The notes under the pieces: generated by a model | What the model was told of the DNA's origin: nothing | The model's input: only the letters and a program-made list of their open reading frames with translations | The model's database searches: none | Source: Mycolicibacterium madagascariense | Lineage (GTDB): Bacteria; Actinomycetota; Actinomycetes; Mycobacteriales; Mycobacteriaceae | Assembly (NCBI RefSeq): GCF_010729665.1 | Contig: NZ_AP022610.1 | Coordinates: forward strand, 5,146,001 to 5,210,000 | DNA length: 64,000 bases | Direction of reading: 5' to 3' | Made by a program: the position numbers and the translations under genes | In this document: piece after piece, positions 29,378 to 37,935 of the stretch | How positions within the stretch are numbered: position 1 is the first letter of the stretch | How the letters are laid out: each line of letters opens with the position of its first letter

Positions 29378-31726
29378 GTGAGCAACGCGCTCGCCGGCGG
29401 GCCCGCGGACTTCGGTCGCGAGCTGCTCGCCAGCGCCGTCGACGGCACCGACCCCGACGAGCACCCGCTGCGGCACGTGTCGGACCTGGCCGCCCGGCGC
29501 GCGCGCACCCAGGCATGGCCGCAGTGGGCCGATCCCGACGTCGTGCGCGCCTTCACCGACCGCGGCATCGGCGTGCCGTGGACGCACCAGGTGCAGGCCG
29601 CGGACCTGGCCTACTCGGGCCGCCACGTGGTGCTCAGCACCGGCACCGCGTCGGGCAAGTCCCTCGGGTACCAACTCCCGATCCTCACCACGCTCGCCGC
29701 GGACCCCAGGGCTCGGGCGCTGTACCTCGCGCCGACCAAGGCGCTCGGGCACGATCAGCTGCGCGCTGCCCAGTCGTTGACGGACGCGGTCGCATCGCTG
29801 TCCGACGTCGCGCCCTGCTCGTATGACGGCGACAGTTCGACCGACGCGCGCCGGTTCGCCAGGGAGCGCTCACGCTGGATCTTCTCCAACCCCGACATGA
29901 TCCATCTGTCGTTGCTGCGCAACCATGCCCGCTGGGCGGTGTTCCTGCGCAACCTGAAGTTCGTGGTCGTCGACGAATGCCACTACTACCGCGGCATCTT
30001 CGGGTCGAACGTCGCCATGGTGTTGCGCAGGCTGGTCCGGCTGTGCGCCCGGTACGCCCCCGGCGGCGTCGGCCCCACCGTGATCTTCGCCAGTGCGACG
30101 ACGTCGTCGCCCGCGGCCACCGCATCGGAACTGCTGGGGCACACCGTGACCGAGGTGACCGACGACGGCTCCCCGCAGGGCGGCCGGACGGTGGCCCTCT
30201 GGGAACCCGCGCTGCGCCAGGACGTCACGGGCGAAAACGGGGCGCCGGTGCGCCGGTCCGCGGGCTCGGAGGCGGCACGGGTCATGGCCGACCTGATGGC
30301 CGAGGGCGCCCGCACCCTGACCTTCGTCCGCTCGCGACGGGGAGCCGAGCTGACCGCACTCGGCGCACGGGCCAGGCTCGAGGACGTCGCACCCGACCTC
30401 GTCGAGCTGGTGGCGTCCTACCGGGCGGGCTACCTCGCCGAGGATCGCAGGGCACTGGAGCGGGCCCTGCTGGACGGCGAACTGCGCGGCCTGGCCACCA
30501 CCAACGCGCTGGAACTCGGCGTCGACATCGCCGGTCTGGACGCCGTCGTCCTGGCCGGCTTCCCCGGCACCGTGACGTCGTTCTGGCAGCAGGCCGGTCG
30601 CGCGGGCCGACGCGGGCAGAGCGCACTGATCATCCTGATCGCCAGGGACGATCCGCTCGACACCTTCCTGGTTCACCATCCAGCGGCCCTGCTCGAGCGT
30701 CCCATCGAGCGCGTCGTGATCGACCCGTCCAATCCGTACGTGCTCGGGCCCCAATTACTCTGCGCCGCAACCGAGCTGCCGCTCACCGAGGCCGAGGTGC
30801 GGACGTGGGACGCCGAGGCGGTGGCCGACGAACTCGTCGACGACGGTCTGCTGCGGCGGCGACCGTCGGGTTACTTTCCCGCGCCGGGGCTCGATCCCCA
30901 TGCCGCCGTGGACATTCGGGGCTCCACGGGTGGCCAGATCGCGATCCTGGAGACCGGCACCGGCCGGATGCTCGGCAGCACGGGTGCGGGCCAGGCCCCC
31001 TCGTCGGTGCATCCCGGCGCGGTGTACCTGCACCAGGGCGAGAGCTACGTGGTCGACGCGCTGGACTTCGAGGACGGCGTCGCCTTCGTGCACGCCGAGG
31101 ATCCCGGATACTCCACCTCGGCGCGCGAACTGACCGACATCACGGTGACCGGCCCCGGCGAGCGCCGCACGATCGGACCCGTCACGGTGGGCTTCGTGCC
31201 GGTCTGCGTCAGCCACACCGTGGTCGGCTTCCTGCGCAGGCGACTCGACGGCGAGGTCATCGACTTCGTCGACCTCGACATGCCCACCCACAGCCTGCAG
31301 ACCATGGCGGTGATGTGCGCGATCGAGCCGGAGGCGTTGCAGGACAAGGGCATCGGCGACACCAGCGTGCCCGGATCGCTGCATGCCGCCGAGCACGCCG
31401 CGATCGGACTGCTGCCCCTGGTGGCCAGCTGCGACCGCGGCGACATCGGCGGGGTGTCCACCGCCGTGGGACCCGAGACGGGTACGCCCACGATCTTCGT
31501 CTACGACGGCCACCCCGGGGGTGCGGGTTTCGCCGAGCGCGGTCACGAGCAGATCATCACGTGGTGGGACGCCACGGCCGCGGCGATCGAGGCGTGCGAG
31601 TGCCCGGCGGGCTGCCCGTCGTGCGTGCAGTCACCCAAGTGCGGAAACGGCAACGATCCACTCGACAAGGCGGGTGCCATCACCGTGCTGCGACTGGTCG
31701 TCGACGAGTTGTCCGCCCACGCCTGA
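29378..31726 (+). CDS. sftH: SF2 DNA helicase of the SftH/MrfA (YprA) clade
   Basis: 782-residue DEAD/DEAH-family helicase. The Q-motif-like WTHQ is followed by Walker A TGTASGKS near residue 90, DECH in VVDECHYY near 205, SAT in FASATTSSP, GVDI in ELGVDIAGLD and motif VI QQAGRAGRRGQ near 410. The C-terminal MZB domain carries four cysteines in CECPAGCPSCVQSPKC. M. smegmatis SftH is a 3'-5' DNA translocase-helicase and the Bacillus relative MrfA repairs mitomycin C lesions, so a role in DNA cross-link repair is likely. The start is GTG 29378 after GGAGGGGGACGAC, a strong ribosome-binding site. Confidence 0.93.
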   Translation: MSNALAGGPADFGRELLASAVDGTDPDEHPLRHVSDLAARRARTQAWPQWADPDVVRAFTDRGIGVPWTHQVQAADLAYSGRHVVLSTGTASGKSLGYQLPILTTLAADPRARALYLAPTKALGHDQLRAAQSLTDAVASLSDVAPCSYDGDSSTDARRFARERSRWIFSNPDMIHLSLLRNHARWAVFLRNLKFVVVDECHYYRGIFGSNVAMVLRRLVRLCARYAPGGVGPTVIFASATTSSPAATASELLGHTVTEVTDDGSPQGGRTVALWEPALRQDVTGENGAPVRRSAGSEAARVMADLMAEGARTLTFVRSRRGAELTALGARARLEDVAPDLVELVASYRAGYLAEDRRALERALLDGELRGLATTNALELGVDIAGLDAVVLAGFPGTVTSFWQQAGRAGRRGQSALIILIARDDPLDTFLVHHPAALLERPIERVVIDPSNPYVLGPQLLCAATELPLTEAEVRTWDAEAVADELVDDGLLRRRPSGYFPAPGLDPHAAVDIRGSTGGQIAILETGTGRMLGSTGAGQAPSSVHPGAVYLHQGESYVVDALDFEDGVAFVHAEDPGYSTSARELTDITVTGPGERRTIGPVTVGFVPVCVSHTVVGFLRRRLDGEVIDFVDLDMPTHSLQTMAVMCAIEPEALQDKGIGDTSVPGSLHAAEHAAIGLLPLVASCDRGDIGGVSTAVGPETGTPTIFVYDGHPGGAGFAERGHEQIITWWDATAAAIEACECPAGCPSCVQSPKCGNGNDPLDKAGAITVLRLVVDELSAHA

Positions 31727-31932
31727 GCCCCTCCAGTGAATCCACCACACACGTGGAGACGATTCCGAGGATCGGCGGTCGCGGTCCCCGGCGGCGCGGC
31801 ACGAATCGTGCGTTGTCCTGCGGCGACGCCGGCCGTTTGCGGGTCGGCCCGCCGCGGCGGCGGCCCGCCGGGACGCCGTCGCGATCGACCGCATCGGCTA
31901 ATTCGGCGGCTTCCCGACGGTAGAATGCCGGG

Positions 31933-32991
31933 ATGACCCACGACTGGCTCCTCGTGGAGACACTCGGCGCCGAACCGGCCGTGGTCGCGCAAGGTCAGCA
32001 CACCGAGGACCTCGTTCCCGTGAGCGCCTTCCTTCGCCGCAACCCCAACCTGATGGCCATTCAGACGGCGATCAACGAGACCGTGCAGGCGGGCAAGCCG
32101 CTCAGCAGCCTCACCCCCAAGAGCGACCGGGTCATCCGCACCGAGGTGGTGCAGATGACCGACGGCCGCATCCACGGCGTGCACGTATGGATCGGCACGC
32201 TCGACGAGGATCCGCCCGACCGGGTGCTGCCCGGACCTCTCAAGTGGGACCTGACGAATCGCGTCGCCACCGACACCCCCGAGTCGCTGATGAACGGCGG
32301 CCTGGACCCCTCGGCCGAGGCCACCCAGGGTCGCGCCTTCGCCGAGGACCTGCCGGCGCGGCCGCTGAGCGCGCGGGAGGCCGAGGTGCTGTCGGCCGCC
32401 ATCAAACCCGTTGCCGGACGGGCCTTTTGCACCACCTGGGACGTTGCCGACTTCAAGGGCAGGCCGATCACCGTCGGGTTCGTCGCCCGTGTGCTCGAGG
32501 AACCCGACGACAGCGGCCGCACCGGGTTGATATGCCGGGCGATGAACTGGCGCGGAGTGCGCGCCGACACCGCAGCGCCGCGCGACCGCGGCCAGTCGCT
32601 GCTCGACGACCATCCCCGCCCCGGCGTGCACCGGGCGCTGGTCGACCTGCAGACGTGGAAGCTCATCAGGTGGCTCGACGAGCCGTGCCCGTTCTTCGAC
32701 TGGCGCGACCAACGCGACGGGCAGCCCATCGTGCACCCCGACGACGGGCCCGAGATGGCCGCGATGACGATCGACTTCGACACCGGCGAGGCATCCCGGG
32801 TGCTGCGGTTGCGGACTGAGGACGGCGACTGGACGCCAATCCACGTGACGCTGCACCGCGTCGACGTCGGCGAGGACGCGCCGGCCGGGTTGCTGTCGCT
32901 GCGGCTGCCCCGCCCCGACGAGGACGAGCCCCGCCCGCGCAAGGTCACCCGGCGCGCCAGGGCCCGCGCGGAGCGCGCCGCCCGCCACTAG
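31933..32991 (+). CDS. DUF5593 / PAS-GAF-like protein (Rv3651 type)
   Basis: 352-residue cytoplasmic protein. The N-terminal part (MTHDWLLVETLG) and middle (KPVAGRAFCTTWDVADFKGRPITVGF) match the DUF5593 family, whose C-terminal region resembles GAF/PAS sensor folds; ligand and partner are not known. The C-terminus is a basic tail (RKVTRRARARAERAAR). ATG 31933 lies 6 nt after TAGAAT (31921-31926), so the mRNA is probably leaderless. The 205 bp upstream are GC-rich with no gene; the PE33 gene found here in M. tuberculosis is missing. Confidence 0.85.
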   Translation: MTHDWLLVETLGAEPAVVAQGQHTEDLVPVSAFLRRNPNLMAIQTAINETVQAGKPLSSLTPKSDRVIRTEVVQMTDGRIHGVHVWIGTLDEDPPDRVLPGPLKWDLTNRVATDTPESLMNGGLDPSAEATQGRAFAEDLPARPLSAREAEVLSAAIKPVAGRAFCTTWDVADFKGRPITVGFVARVLEEPDDSGRTGLICRAMNWRGVRADTAAPRDRGQSLLDDHPRPGVHRALVDLQTWKLIRWLDEPCPFFDWRDQRDGQPIVHPDDGPEMAAMTIDFDTGEASRVLRLRTEDGDWTPIHVTLHRVDVGEDAPAGLLSLRLPRPDEDEPRPRKVTRRARARAERAARH

Positions 32992-33010
32992 TCACGCCGG
33001 CCGCCGCTCG

Positions 33011-33325
33011 TCACGCTGGTCCCGCACGGGCACTCGCGCTGGCCAGCCCGACGCCCCACCTGCCGAGCCGGACGCCAACCTGCACCGTCACCACGACGTC
33101 GAGCCCGTCGACCACACAGCCCGCCACCGTGGCCCGCGACGCCGACGCCACCGCCGCAGCCCAGTCGCACGCCGACCCCGGGCCCGACGCCAGCCGGTTC
33201 GCCGCGGCCAGGGCACCGAGATCGGCCACCGCCTGCGCCCGGTGTCGGCCGATCACGGCCGAGCCCACCACCGCGGCCCCGCCGGTCACCACCAGCAGCA
33301 CGCTCATCATCGCGGCCGCGAGCAC
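33011..33325 (-). CDS. TadG/TadE-like small exported protein (Rv3654c type), start uncertain
   Basis: About 104 residues. The recognisable part is DRGSASVLAAAMMSVLLVVTGGAAVVGS, a hydrophobic pilin-like segment, then HRAQAVADLGALAAANRLA, the signature of Tad helicity-rich membrane proteins, with two cysteines (GSACDW and AGCVVDG). The coordinates use GTG 33325, inside the hydrophobic stretch. The residues DRGSAS before it belong to the family but have no ATG, GTG or TTG in this frame upstream, while an ATG in the neighbouring frame (ATGGTCGAA at 33364) sits where a start would be expected. The M. tuberculosis homologue was reported to be secreted and to affect macrophage apoptosis. Confidence 0.7.
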   Translation of the reverse strand: MLAAAMMSVLLVVTGGAAVVGSAVIGRHRAQAVADLGALAAANRLASGPGSACDWAAAVASASRATVAGCVVDGLDVVVTVQVGVRLGRWGVGLASASARAGPA

Positions 33326-33341
33326 GCTGGCCGAACCGCGG

Positions 33342-33671
33342 TCAGACCCCGGGTTCGACCATCGCCACCGACTCCGCGGCGACGGTGACCGGCAGGAACC
33401 GCGCCGCCTGAGAGCTGACCCGCGCGATGACGAATTCACCGTCGCGGTGCAGCGCCAGTCGCGCGCCGGCGGGACCCGTGCGACGGACCGCCTCCGCGGC
33501 GGCGCCCTCGTCTCCGCGAGCCGCCAATCGTGCTGCCTCGCGGGCGGAGTCGACACATCGCACCTGCATCGCGACCGCACCGAGGCCGCCCAGGCACAGC
33601 ACCAGGACGACGACCAGCGCCGCGATGGCGAACGCCGCCTCGACCGTGACGCCACCCTCCTCTCCGCTCAG
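33342..33671 (-). CDS. TadE-like pilus assembly protein (Rv3655c type), CTG start
   Basis: 109 residues: short N-terminus, a TadE-type segment GVTVEAAFAIAALVVVLVLCLGGL and then MQVRCVDSAREAARLAARGD, the family signature; a helix and beta-rich C-terminus follow. Membrane-anchored minor pilin of the Flp operon. No ATG, GTG or TTG exists before the hydrophobic core. A CTG at 33671, overlapping the flp TGA as CTGA, is the best start (LSGEEGG), in the position where ATGA/GTGA junctions are normal. Translation probably depends on ribosomes ending flp. Confidence 0.78.
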   Translation of the reverse strand: MSGEEGGVTVEAAFAIAALVVVLVLCLGGLGAVAMQVRCVDSAREAARLAARGDEGAAAEAVRRTGPAGARLALHRDGEFVIARVSSQAARFLPVTVAAESVAMVEPGV

Positions 33672-33883
33672 ACCTTGGTGTCGAGTGCCCGGGTGATGAT
33701 GTTGGTCAGCGCGGTCACGATCGAGTCGCCCGTCACCACCGTGTACAGGATCGCCCCGAACGCCGCGGCGGCAATCGTCCCGATCGCGTACTCCACGGTC
33801 GACATGCCCGACTCGTCGACCGCGAGCACCGTCGCCCGCTCCCGCATCCACCCAAAGACTCTGTCCCACAGCGTGATCTGCAT
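33668..33883 (-). CDS. flp: Flp-type pilin, DUF4244 (Rv3656c type)
   Basis: 71-residue type IVb pilin precursor. The processing site is SGMSTVEYAIGTIAAAAFGAILYTVV: Gly before Met, and Glu at +5 of the mature protein, as expected for prepilin peptidase substrates, followed by a hydrophobic helix. ATG 33883 (MQITLWDR) follows GAGGAG 7 nt upstream; an earlier ATG at 33907 lacks such a site. It should be the major subunit of a pilus-like fibre. No prepilin peptidase gene lies in the window. Confidence 0.9.
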   Translation of the reverse strand: MQITLWDRVFGWMRERATVLAVDESGMSTVEYAIGTIAAAAFGAILYTVVTGDSIVTALTNIITRALDTKV

Positions 33884-33937
33884 CGTCGAACTCCTCACCT
33901 TCACCATCCGCGGACTCTCCGCGGAACGCGCCCTTGC

Positions 33938-34498
33938 TCACCAGACGCCGGATCTCACGACGTCCCCCGCCAACCCGACCACCACCGGGACGACCCCGAG
34001 ACACACGAACGCCGGCAGATGACAGACGCCGAGTGGGCCTGCGATCAACACCGACGCCCGCTCGGCGGACGCCCGCGCCGCGTCCGCAGCATCCAACCGC
34101 GACTGATCGGCCAACTCCGAGACTGCCTGCGCCAGAGCAACTCCCGACGTCGCCGAGCGCCTCGCCAGCCGGCATAGTGCGTCGACGTGCTCGTCGCCGG
34201 TGCCCGCGGCGGTCGACCAGGCGCTGGCCGGATCGCCGCCGAGGGCCAGCAGGTCGGCCGCCCGTTCCAACACGTCGGCCAGGGGACGCGGCGAGTGCGG
34301 GGCGCTCGCCCTGGCGGCAGCCGCCACCGCCATGCCGGAGGACAGACACGCAGCGAACACGCCCAGACTCGACGCCACGGCCAGGGGGTCCTCGGCCGGG
34401 GGCGCCGGCGCGTCGGTCCGAACGACCCGCACTCCGGCGCGCGTCCGGCCACCGGTGAGCAGTACGGCGAGCGCGAGAAGCACTGCGGCCAGGCTCAT
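33938..34498 (-). CDS. Type II secretion F-domain protein, TadC-like (Rv3657c type)
   Basis: 186 residues with a shortened T2SSF domain. N-terminal hydrophobic segment SLAAVLLALAVLLTGG, the F-domain heart with ALCRLARRSATSGVALAQAVSELA and a C-terminal helix pair HLPAFVCLGVVPVVVGL. Membrane platform subunit working with the TadB-like neighbour in the Flp system. ATG 34498 overlaps the TadB stop (ATGA). Confidence 0.88.
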   Translation of the reverse strand: MSLAAVLLALAVLLTGGRTRAGVRVVRTDAPAPPAEDPLAVASSLGVFAACLSSGMAVAAAARASAPHSPRPLADVLERAADLLALGGDPASAWSTAAGTGDEHVDALCRLARRSATSGVALAQAVSELADQSRLDAADAARASAERASVLIAGPLGVCHLPAFVCLGVVPVVVGLAGDVVRSGVW

Positions 34499-35277
34499 CT
34501 CAGTATCCGACCGGTGATGCGGTCCGACCACCACAGTCCGGCACAGGCCAGCGTCACGCCGACCAGCAGCAGCCACCGGCCGACGGCGTCGCCCAGCAGG
34601 AAGCGCAGGGGTTGCGCACCGATGAGATGACCCAGCGCCACGCCGAGCACGGGCAGTCCTGCCAGGATCGCCGTGGTCGCCCGCGCGCCCGCCATGCCCG
34701 CGGTCACCTGCGAGGCGAACCGCTCGCGCTCGACGATGTCGCGTTCGGCGGCCCGGACCAGCGCGACGATCGCGAGGCCCTGCGTCTGTGCGAGCGACCA
34801 GCACGCCGCCAGCCGCTCCCAGTGCCCCGGCACCGCCGATCGGGTTGCGGCCGCGCGCAATCCCGCCACCACGTCCCCGCCGAGCCGGGCGCGGGCGGCG
34901 ACCGCTCGTAGCGATTCCGCGGCCACGCCACCGGTCTCGTCGGCCGCGGTCTCGAAGGCGAGCACCGGGTGCACGCCGACCCGCAGTTCGCCCACCAGGA
35001 CGCCGAGCGCACCCTGCAGCGCCACGGCCTCCGCGGTGCGCCTGGCCATCGTGCGGCCGTCGCGGCGGCGCAGCGCCACCGTCACCGCCACCACCCCGAC
35101 GGCCAGCGTCACCGGCGGCGGGGCGAGCACGGCCAGCGCCGCCGCTCCCACCACGGCGCAGGCGCCCGCGCCGCGGAGGGATCTCGGCCTGCCCGGACGC
35201 CGCGTCGGGATCCGGTGACGCGGGACGCCGGGCGCCACCAGCACCGCCACCGCCAGGAGCAGCGCCGCCGCGGTCAC
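34495..35277 (-). CDS. Type II secretion F-domain protein, TadB-like (Rv3658c type)
   Basis: 260 residues: two N-terminal membrane helices (ALLLAVAVLVAPG; CAVVGAAALAVLAPPPVTLAVGVVAVTVAL), a cytoplasmic T2SSF domain (RLAACWSLAQTQGLAIVALVRAAERDIVERERF) and two C-terminal helices. It forms the inner-membrane platform of the Flp/Tad apparatus. Coupled on both sides: it overlaps tadA and tadC by 4 nt each. Confidence 0.9.
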   Translation of the reverse strand: MTAAALLLAVAVLVAPGVPRHRIPTRRPGRPRSLRGAGACAVVGAAALAVLAPPPVTLAVGVVAVTVALRRRDGRTMARRTAEAVALQGALGVLVGELRVGVHPVLAFETAADETGGVAAESLRAVAARARLGGDVVAGLRAAATRSAVPGHWERLAACWSLAQTQGLAIVALVRAAERDIVERERFASQVTAGMAGARATTAILAGLPVLGVALGHLIGAQPLRFLLGDAVGRWLLLVGVTLACAGLWWSDRITGRILR

Positions 35278-36440
35278 GGGAGTCCGCCCGTCGACAGCAT
35301 GGCATCCAATTGCTCGCGGCCACAGCCGAATCCGCGCTCGACGTGCCAGGCGGTCAGCGCCGACACCAGCCCGTCGGCACCCCGCCGCAACACCGCGATC
35401 TCCTCCAGCCGTCGGCGCCCGGCCCGGTTGCGCCCGACGTGCAGCACGACGCGGACCGCGGCGGCCAACTGGCTGTGCAGTGCCGCCCGCTGCAGGCCGC
35501 CGACGGCGGCGAGCGCCTCGAGCCGGGCGGGCACCTCGGCCGGGCTGTTCGCGTGCACGGTGCCCGCTCCCCCGTCGTGACCGGTGTTGAGGGCGGCGAG
35601 CAGATCGACGACCTCACCGCCGCGAACCTCACCGACCACGATCCGGTCCGGACGCATGCGCAGTGCCTGGCGCACCAGATCGCGCACCGTCACCTCGCCC
35701 ACGCCCTCGACGTTGGGGTAGCGGGCGACGAGGTGAATTAGGTGCGGGTGCCGTGGTGCCAGTTCCGGTGCGTCCTCGACGCAGATGATCCGCTCGTCCG
35801 CGGCCACCGCCCCGAGCGCCGCGGACAGCAGCGTCGTCTTCCCCGCGCCGGTGCCACCCGAGACCAGGAACGCCTGGCGCGCCGCGATGACGCCGCCGAC
35901 GAGGGTGGCGGCCGCAGGGGCGATGGCACCGGATGCGACCAGGGCGGCGAGATCCTGTGTGGCGGGCCGCAATACGCGCAGGGACAGGCACGTGCCCGCG
36001 GGCGCGAGCGGTGGCAGCACCGCGTGCAACCGCACGGTGCAGCCCCCTGATCCCAGCCCCGTCAGCTGACCGTCGACCCAGGGCTGGGCGTCGTCGAGCC
36101 TGCGTCCGGCCGCCAGTGCCAGCCGCTGGGCCAACCGTCGGACCGCGGCCTCGTCGGTGAATCGAATCGTGGTGCGCCGCAGTCCGTCCCCGTCGTCCAC
36201 CCAGACCGAGTCCGGTGCCGAGACCAGGACGTCGGTGGCCCCGTCCGCGCACAGCAGCGGTTCGAGGATGCCCGCGCCCGTCAGCTCGGTCTGCAGCAGC
36301 CGCAGCGTGCTCAGGACGTCGGTATCGCCGAGCACGCCCGCGGATTCGGCGCGTATCGCCTCGGCCACCACGTTCGGCCGCAGTGGCGCGGCCTCGGCCG
36401 CCAGCCGTTCCCTGACCCGGTCGATCAGCGATGCGCTCAC
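35274..36440 (-). CDS. tadA: TadA-type secretion/pilus ATPase (Rv3659c type)
   Basis: 388-residue hexameric traffic ATPase that powers pilus assembly. Walker A is [13 protein letters not shown] near residue 200, Walker B / Asp box [28 protein letters not shown] near 270 and a His box [15 protein letters not shown] near 285. The N-terminal domain has [17 protein letters not shown] PilB/TadA features. It overlaps tadB at its 3' end and ssd at its 5' end by 4 nt. Confidence 0.94.
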   Translation of the reverse strand: MSASLIDRVRERLAAEAAPLRPNVVAEAIRAESAGVLGDTDVLSTLRLLQTELTGAGILEPLLCADGATDVLVSAPDSVWVDDGDGLRRTTIRFTDEAAVRRLAQRLALAAGRRLDDAQPWVDGQLTGLGSGGCTVRLHAVLPPLAPAGTCLSLRVLRPATQDLAALVASGAIAPAAATLVGGVIAARQAFLVSGGTGAGKTTLLSAALGAVAADERIICVEDAPELAPRHPHLIHLVARYPNVEGVGEVTVRDLVRQALRMRPDRIVVGEVRGGEVVDLLAALNTGHDGGAGTVHANSPAEVPARLEALAAVGGLQRAALHSQLAAAVRVVLHVGRNRAGRRRLEEIAVLRRGADGLVSALTAWHVERGFGCGREQLDAMLSTGGLP

Positions 36441-37519
36441 GAGACGTCCCGCTCATCGGTCTGACCGGGTTGGCGGTGCAGCACGCGGAGCACGCGGCGC
36501 GCTCCCGAGGTCAGTGCCGATCGGCGCCGGGGCCGCAGGCCGCCGCGCTCGAGTTCGGCTGCGAGCCCTGGCCGGTGACGGACGGCCGCCAGCAGGGGTA
36601 GGCCGCAGATGCGGGCGACGTCGGCCGCCCGCAGGCCGCCGGGGGCGGGACCCCGCACGACGAGACCCACGTTGGGATTGTTCTGCACCACCCAGCGCGC
36701 GACGGCCGTCGCGGCGGCGGCCGACCGCACGTCCGCAGGCGTCACCAGCACGACGAGGTCCGCCGCGTCGAGCACGACGCCGGCCGCGGCGGTGGCACGC
36801 CGCGGGAGGTCGCACACGACCGTGCCGCCGCCGCGGCATCCGCCGTCGAGCACGGCCGCGAGAGCCACCGGGTCGACGTCGCGGGTCTCACCGTTCGCCG
36901 ACAGCACCGCCACGCCGTGCCGTGACGGCAGCGCCGCGCGCAGGGCGGCGTGACCGACGCGCCCGCCGCCCAGGGCCAGATCAGGCCAGCGCAGTCCGGC
37001 GTCGCGCTCGCTGCCCAGCGCGAGTTCGATTCCCCCGCCCCACGGGTCGACGTCCACCAGCAGCGGGTCGGGGGCGACGAGGGCGAGTGCGGTCGCGAAC
37101 ACCGTCGCGCCCGCGCCGCCGCAGCCGCCGAGGACGGCGAGCACCGCACCGCGGCGCACGTCGTCGGCGGCGTCGGCCGCGTCGGTCAGCTCCGAGACCA
37201 GCCGGCCCTCGTCCTCGGGTATCGACAGAACCCGTTGCGCGCCAACGGAAATAGCGGTCTGCCAATCCTCGGCGGTGGGCTCGGTGGGGCCGACGACCAG
37301 GACGCGGTCGCGGCGCGGGAGCCCGCGCTGCGCGCATCGTCGGGCGCCATCGACGTCGACGACGACGGCCGATGCGGACGTCCACACCTTCGTACTCGAC
37401 GGTTCGGCGGCAGCGACCACCCGGACTCCGGCGGCGGCCGCCGCTCGATCGACGTGCCCGCGCAGATCGGCGTCGCCGACGAGCACGAGGACGCCGGAGC
37501 GCGGTGGGGACGTGTTCAC
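36437..37519 (-). CDS. ssd: Septum site-determining protein Ssd, CpaE/MinD-like (Rv3660c type)
   Basis: 360-residue protein of the CpaE/TadZ family. A receiver-like N-terminal half is followed by an ATPase half (about residues 130-350). The expected deviant Walker A is GGCGGAGATVFATAL: it has the glycines but lacks the signature Lys, so ATP turnover is doubtful. VDVDPWGGGIELAL and VVCDLPRRATAAAG are the switch-like motifs. M. tuberculosis Ssd was reported to inhibit septum formation when overproduced, while the operon points to polar localisation of the pilus machine. GTG 37519 was chosen (VNTSPPRSGVLVLVG). First gene of the Flp operon. Confidence 0.88.
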   Translation of the reverse strand: MNTSPPRSGVLVLVGDADLRGHVDRAAAAAGVRVVAAAEPSSTKVWTSASAVVVDVDGARRCAQRGLPRRDRVLVVGPTEPTAEDWQTAISVGAQRVLSIPEDEGRLVSELTDAADAADDVRRGAVLAVLGGCGGAGATVFATALALVAPDPLLVDVDPWGGGIELALGSERDAGLRWPDLALGGGRVGHAALRAALPSRHGVAVLSANGETRDVDPVALAAVLDGGCRGGGTVVCDLPRRATAAAGVVLDAADLVVLVTPADVRSAAAATAVARWVVQNNPNVGLVVRGPAPGGLRAADVARICGLPLLAAVRHRPGLAAELERGGLRPRRRSALTSGARRVLRVLHRQPGQTDERDVS

Positions 37520-37663
37520 GCCTCGACTCTGCGGGCCGGGTCCGACAGGACGCCATCCCCATTCGGGGATCTGTGGATGAACGAGCGGCTGTGGATGACC
37601 GAGTCTGCGCAAACCCTGGCGCACGTCAGTTCGCCGACCGGAAGGACGGGACTGAAATGGTCC

Positions 37664-37762
37664 GGAAAAAGGGACGACCCCCGCCAGGGGGGAGGAGGCG
37701 GAGGTCGTCGTGTATCAGCCCCGGGGGGTCGGGCTGATCCACACCCGGCCATAAGCCGAGTA
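37664..37762 (-). ncRNA. 6C small RNA (B11/ncRv13660c type)
   Basis: The minus strand forms two hairpins with C-rich loops: ATCAGCCC/GGGCTGAT (37714-37738) with six consecutive C in its loop, and a 13-bp stem with one mismatch (37673-37685 with 37697-37709) whose 11-nt loop also holds six C. The second hairpin is followed by CCCTTTTT (37666-37673), an intrinsic terminator. This is the definition of the actinobacterial 6C RNA, which lies between Rv3660c and Rv3661 in M. tuberculosis, the same place as here. 5' end inferred from the -10 box TATAGT (37769-37774); length about 99 nt. It is thought to base-pair with mRNAs of replication and secretion genes. Confidence 0.9.
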
Positions 37763-37768
37763 ATGCTC

Positions 37769-37799
37769 ACTATACACACGAAGACGATGAGCAGCGCAA
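37769..37799 (-). promoter_or_regulatory. Promoter of the 6C RNA
   Basis: Minus-strand TATAGT at 37769-37774 matches the -10 consensus in five of six bases. A weaker TTGCGC (37794-37799) 19 bp upstream may act as -35. Start predicted near 37762. Confidence 0.6.
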
Positions 37800-37935
37800 G
37801 GGCTCGCCCTGCTGTGCAACCGCCCTGAAATAACACGGTGACCTGGAAAGTTACAGCCGCCGTCAGGTGACCGTCGCTGCCACTTCGATGAGCGCGCCGA
37901 CCCGCCCGACACCCTCCACGCCTATGCTGAGACCC

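Noticed and set aside
33011..37519. A complete Tad pilus system
   Set aside because: No prepilin peptidase or secretin gene is present; called a reduced Flp-like operon instead.
37372..37828. Frames in the gap between ssd and the HAD phosphatase
   Set aside because: They cross the two C-loop hairpins of the 6C RNA and have no conserved product.
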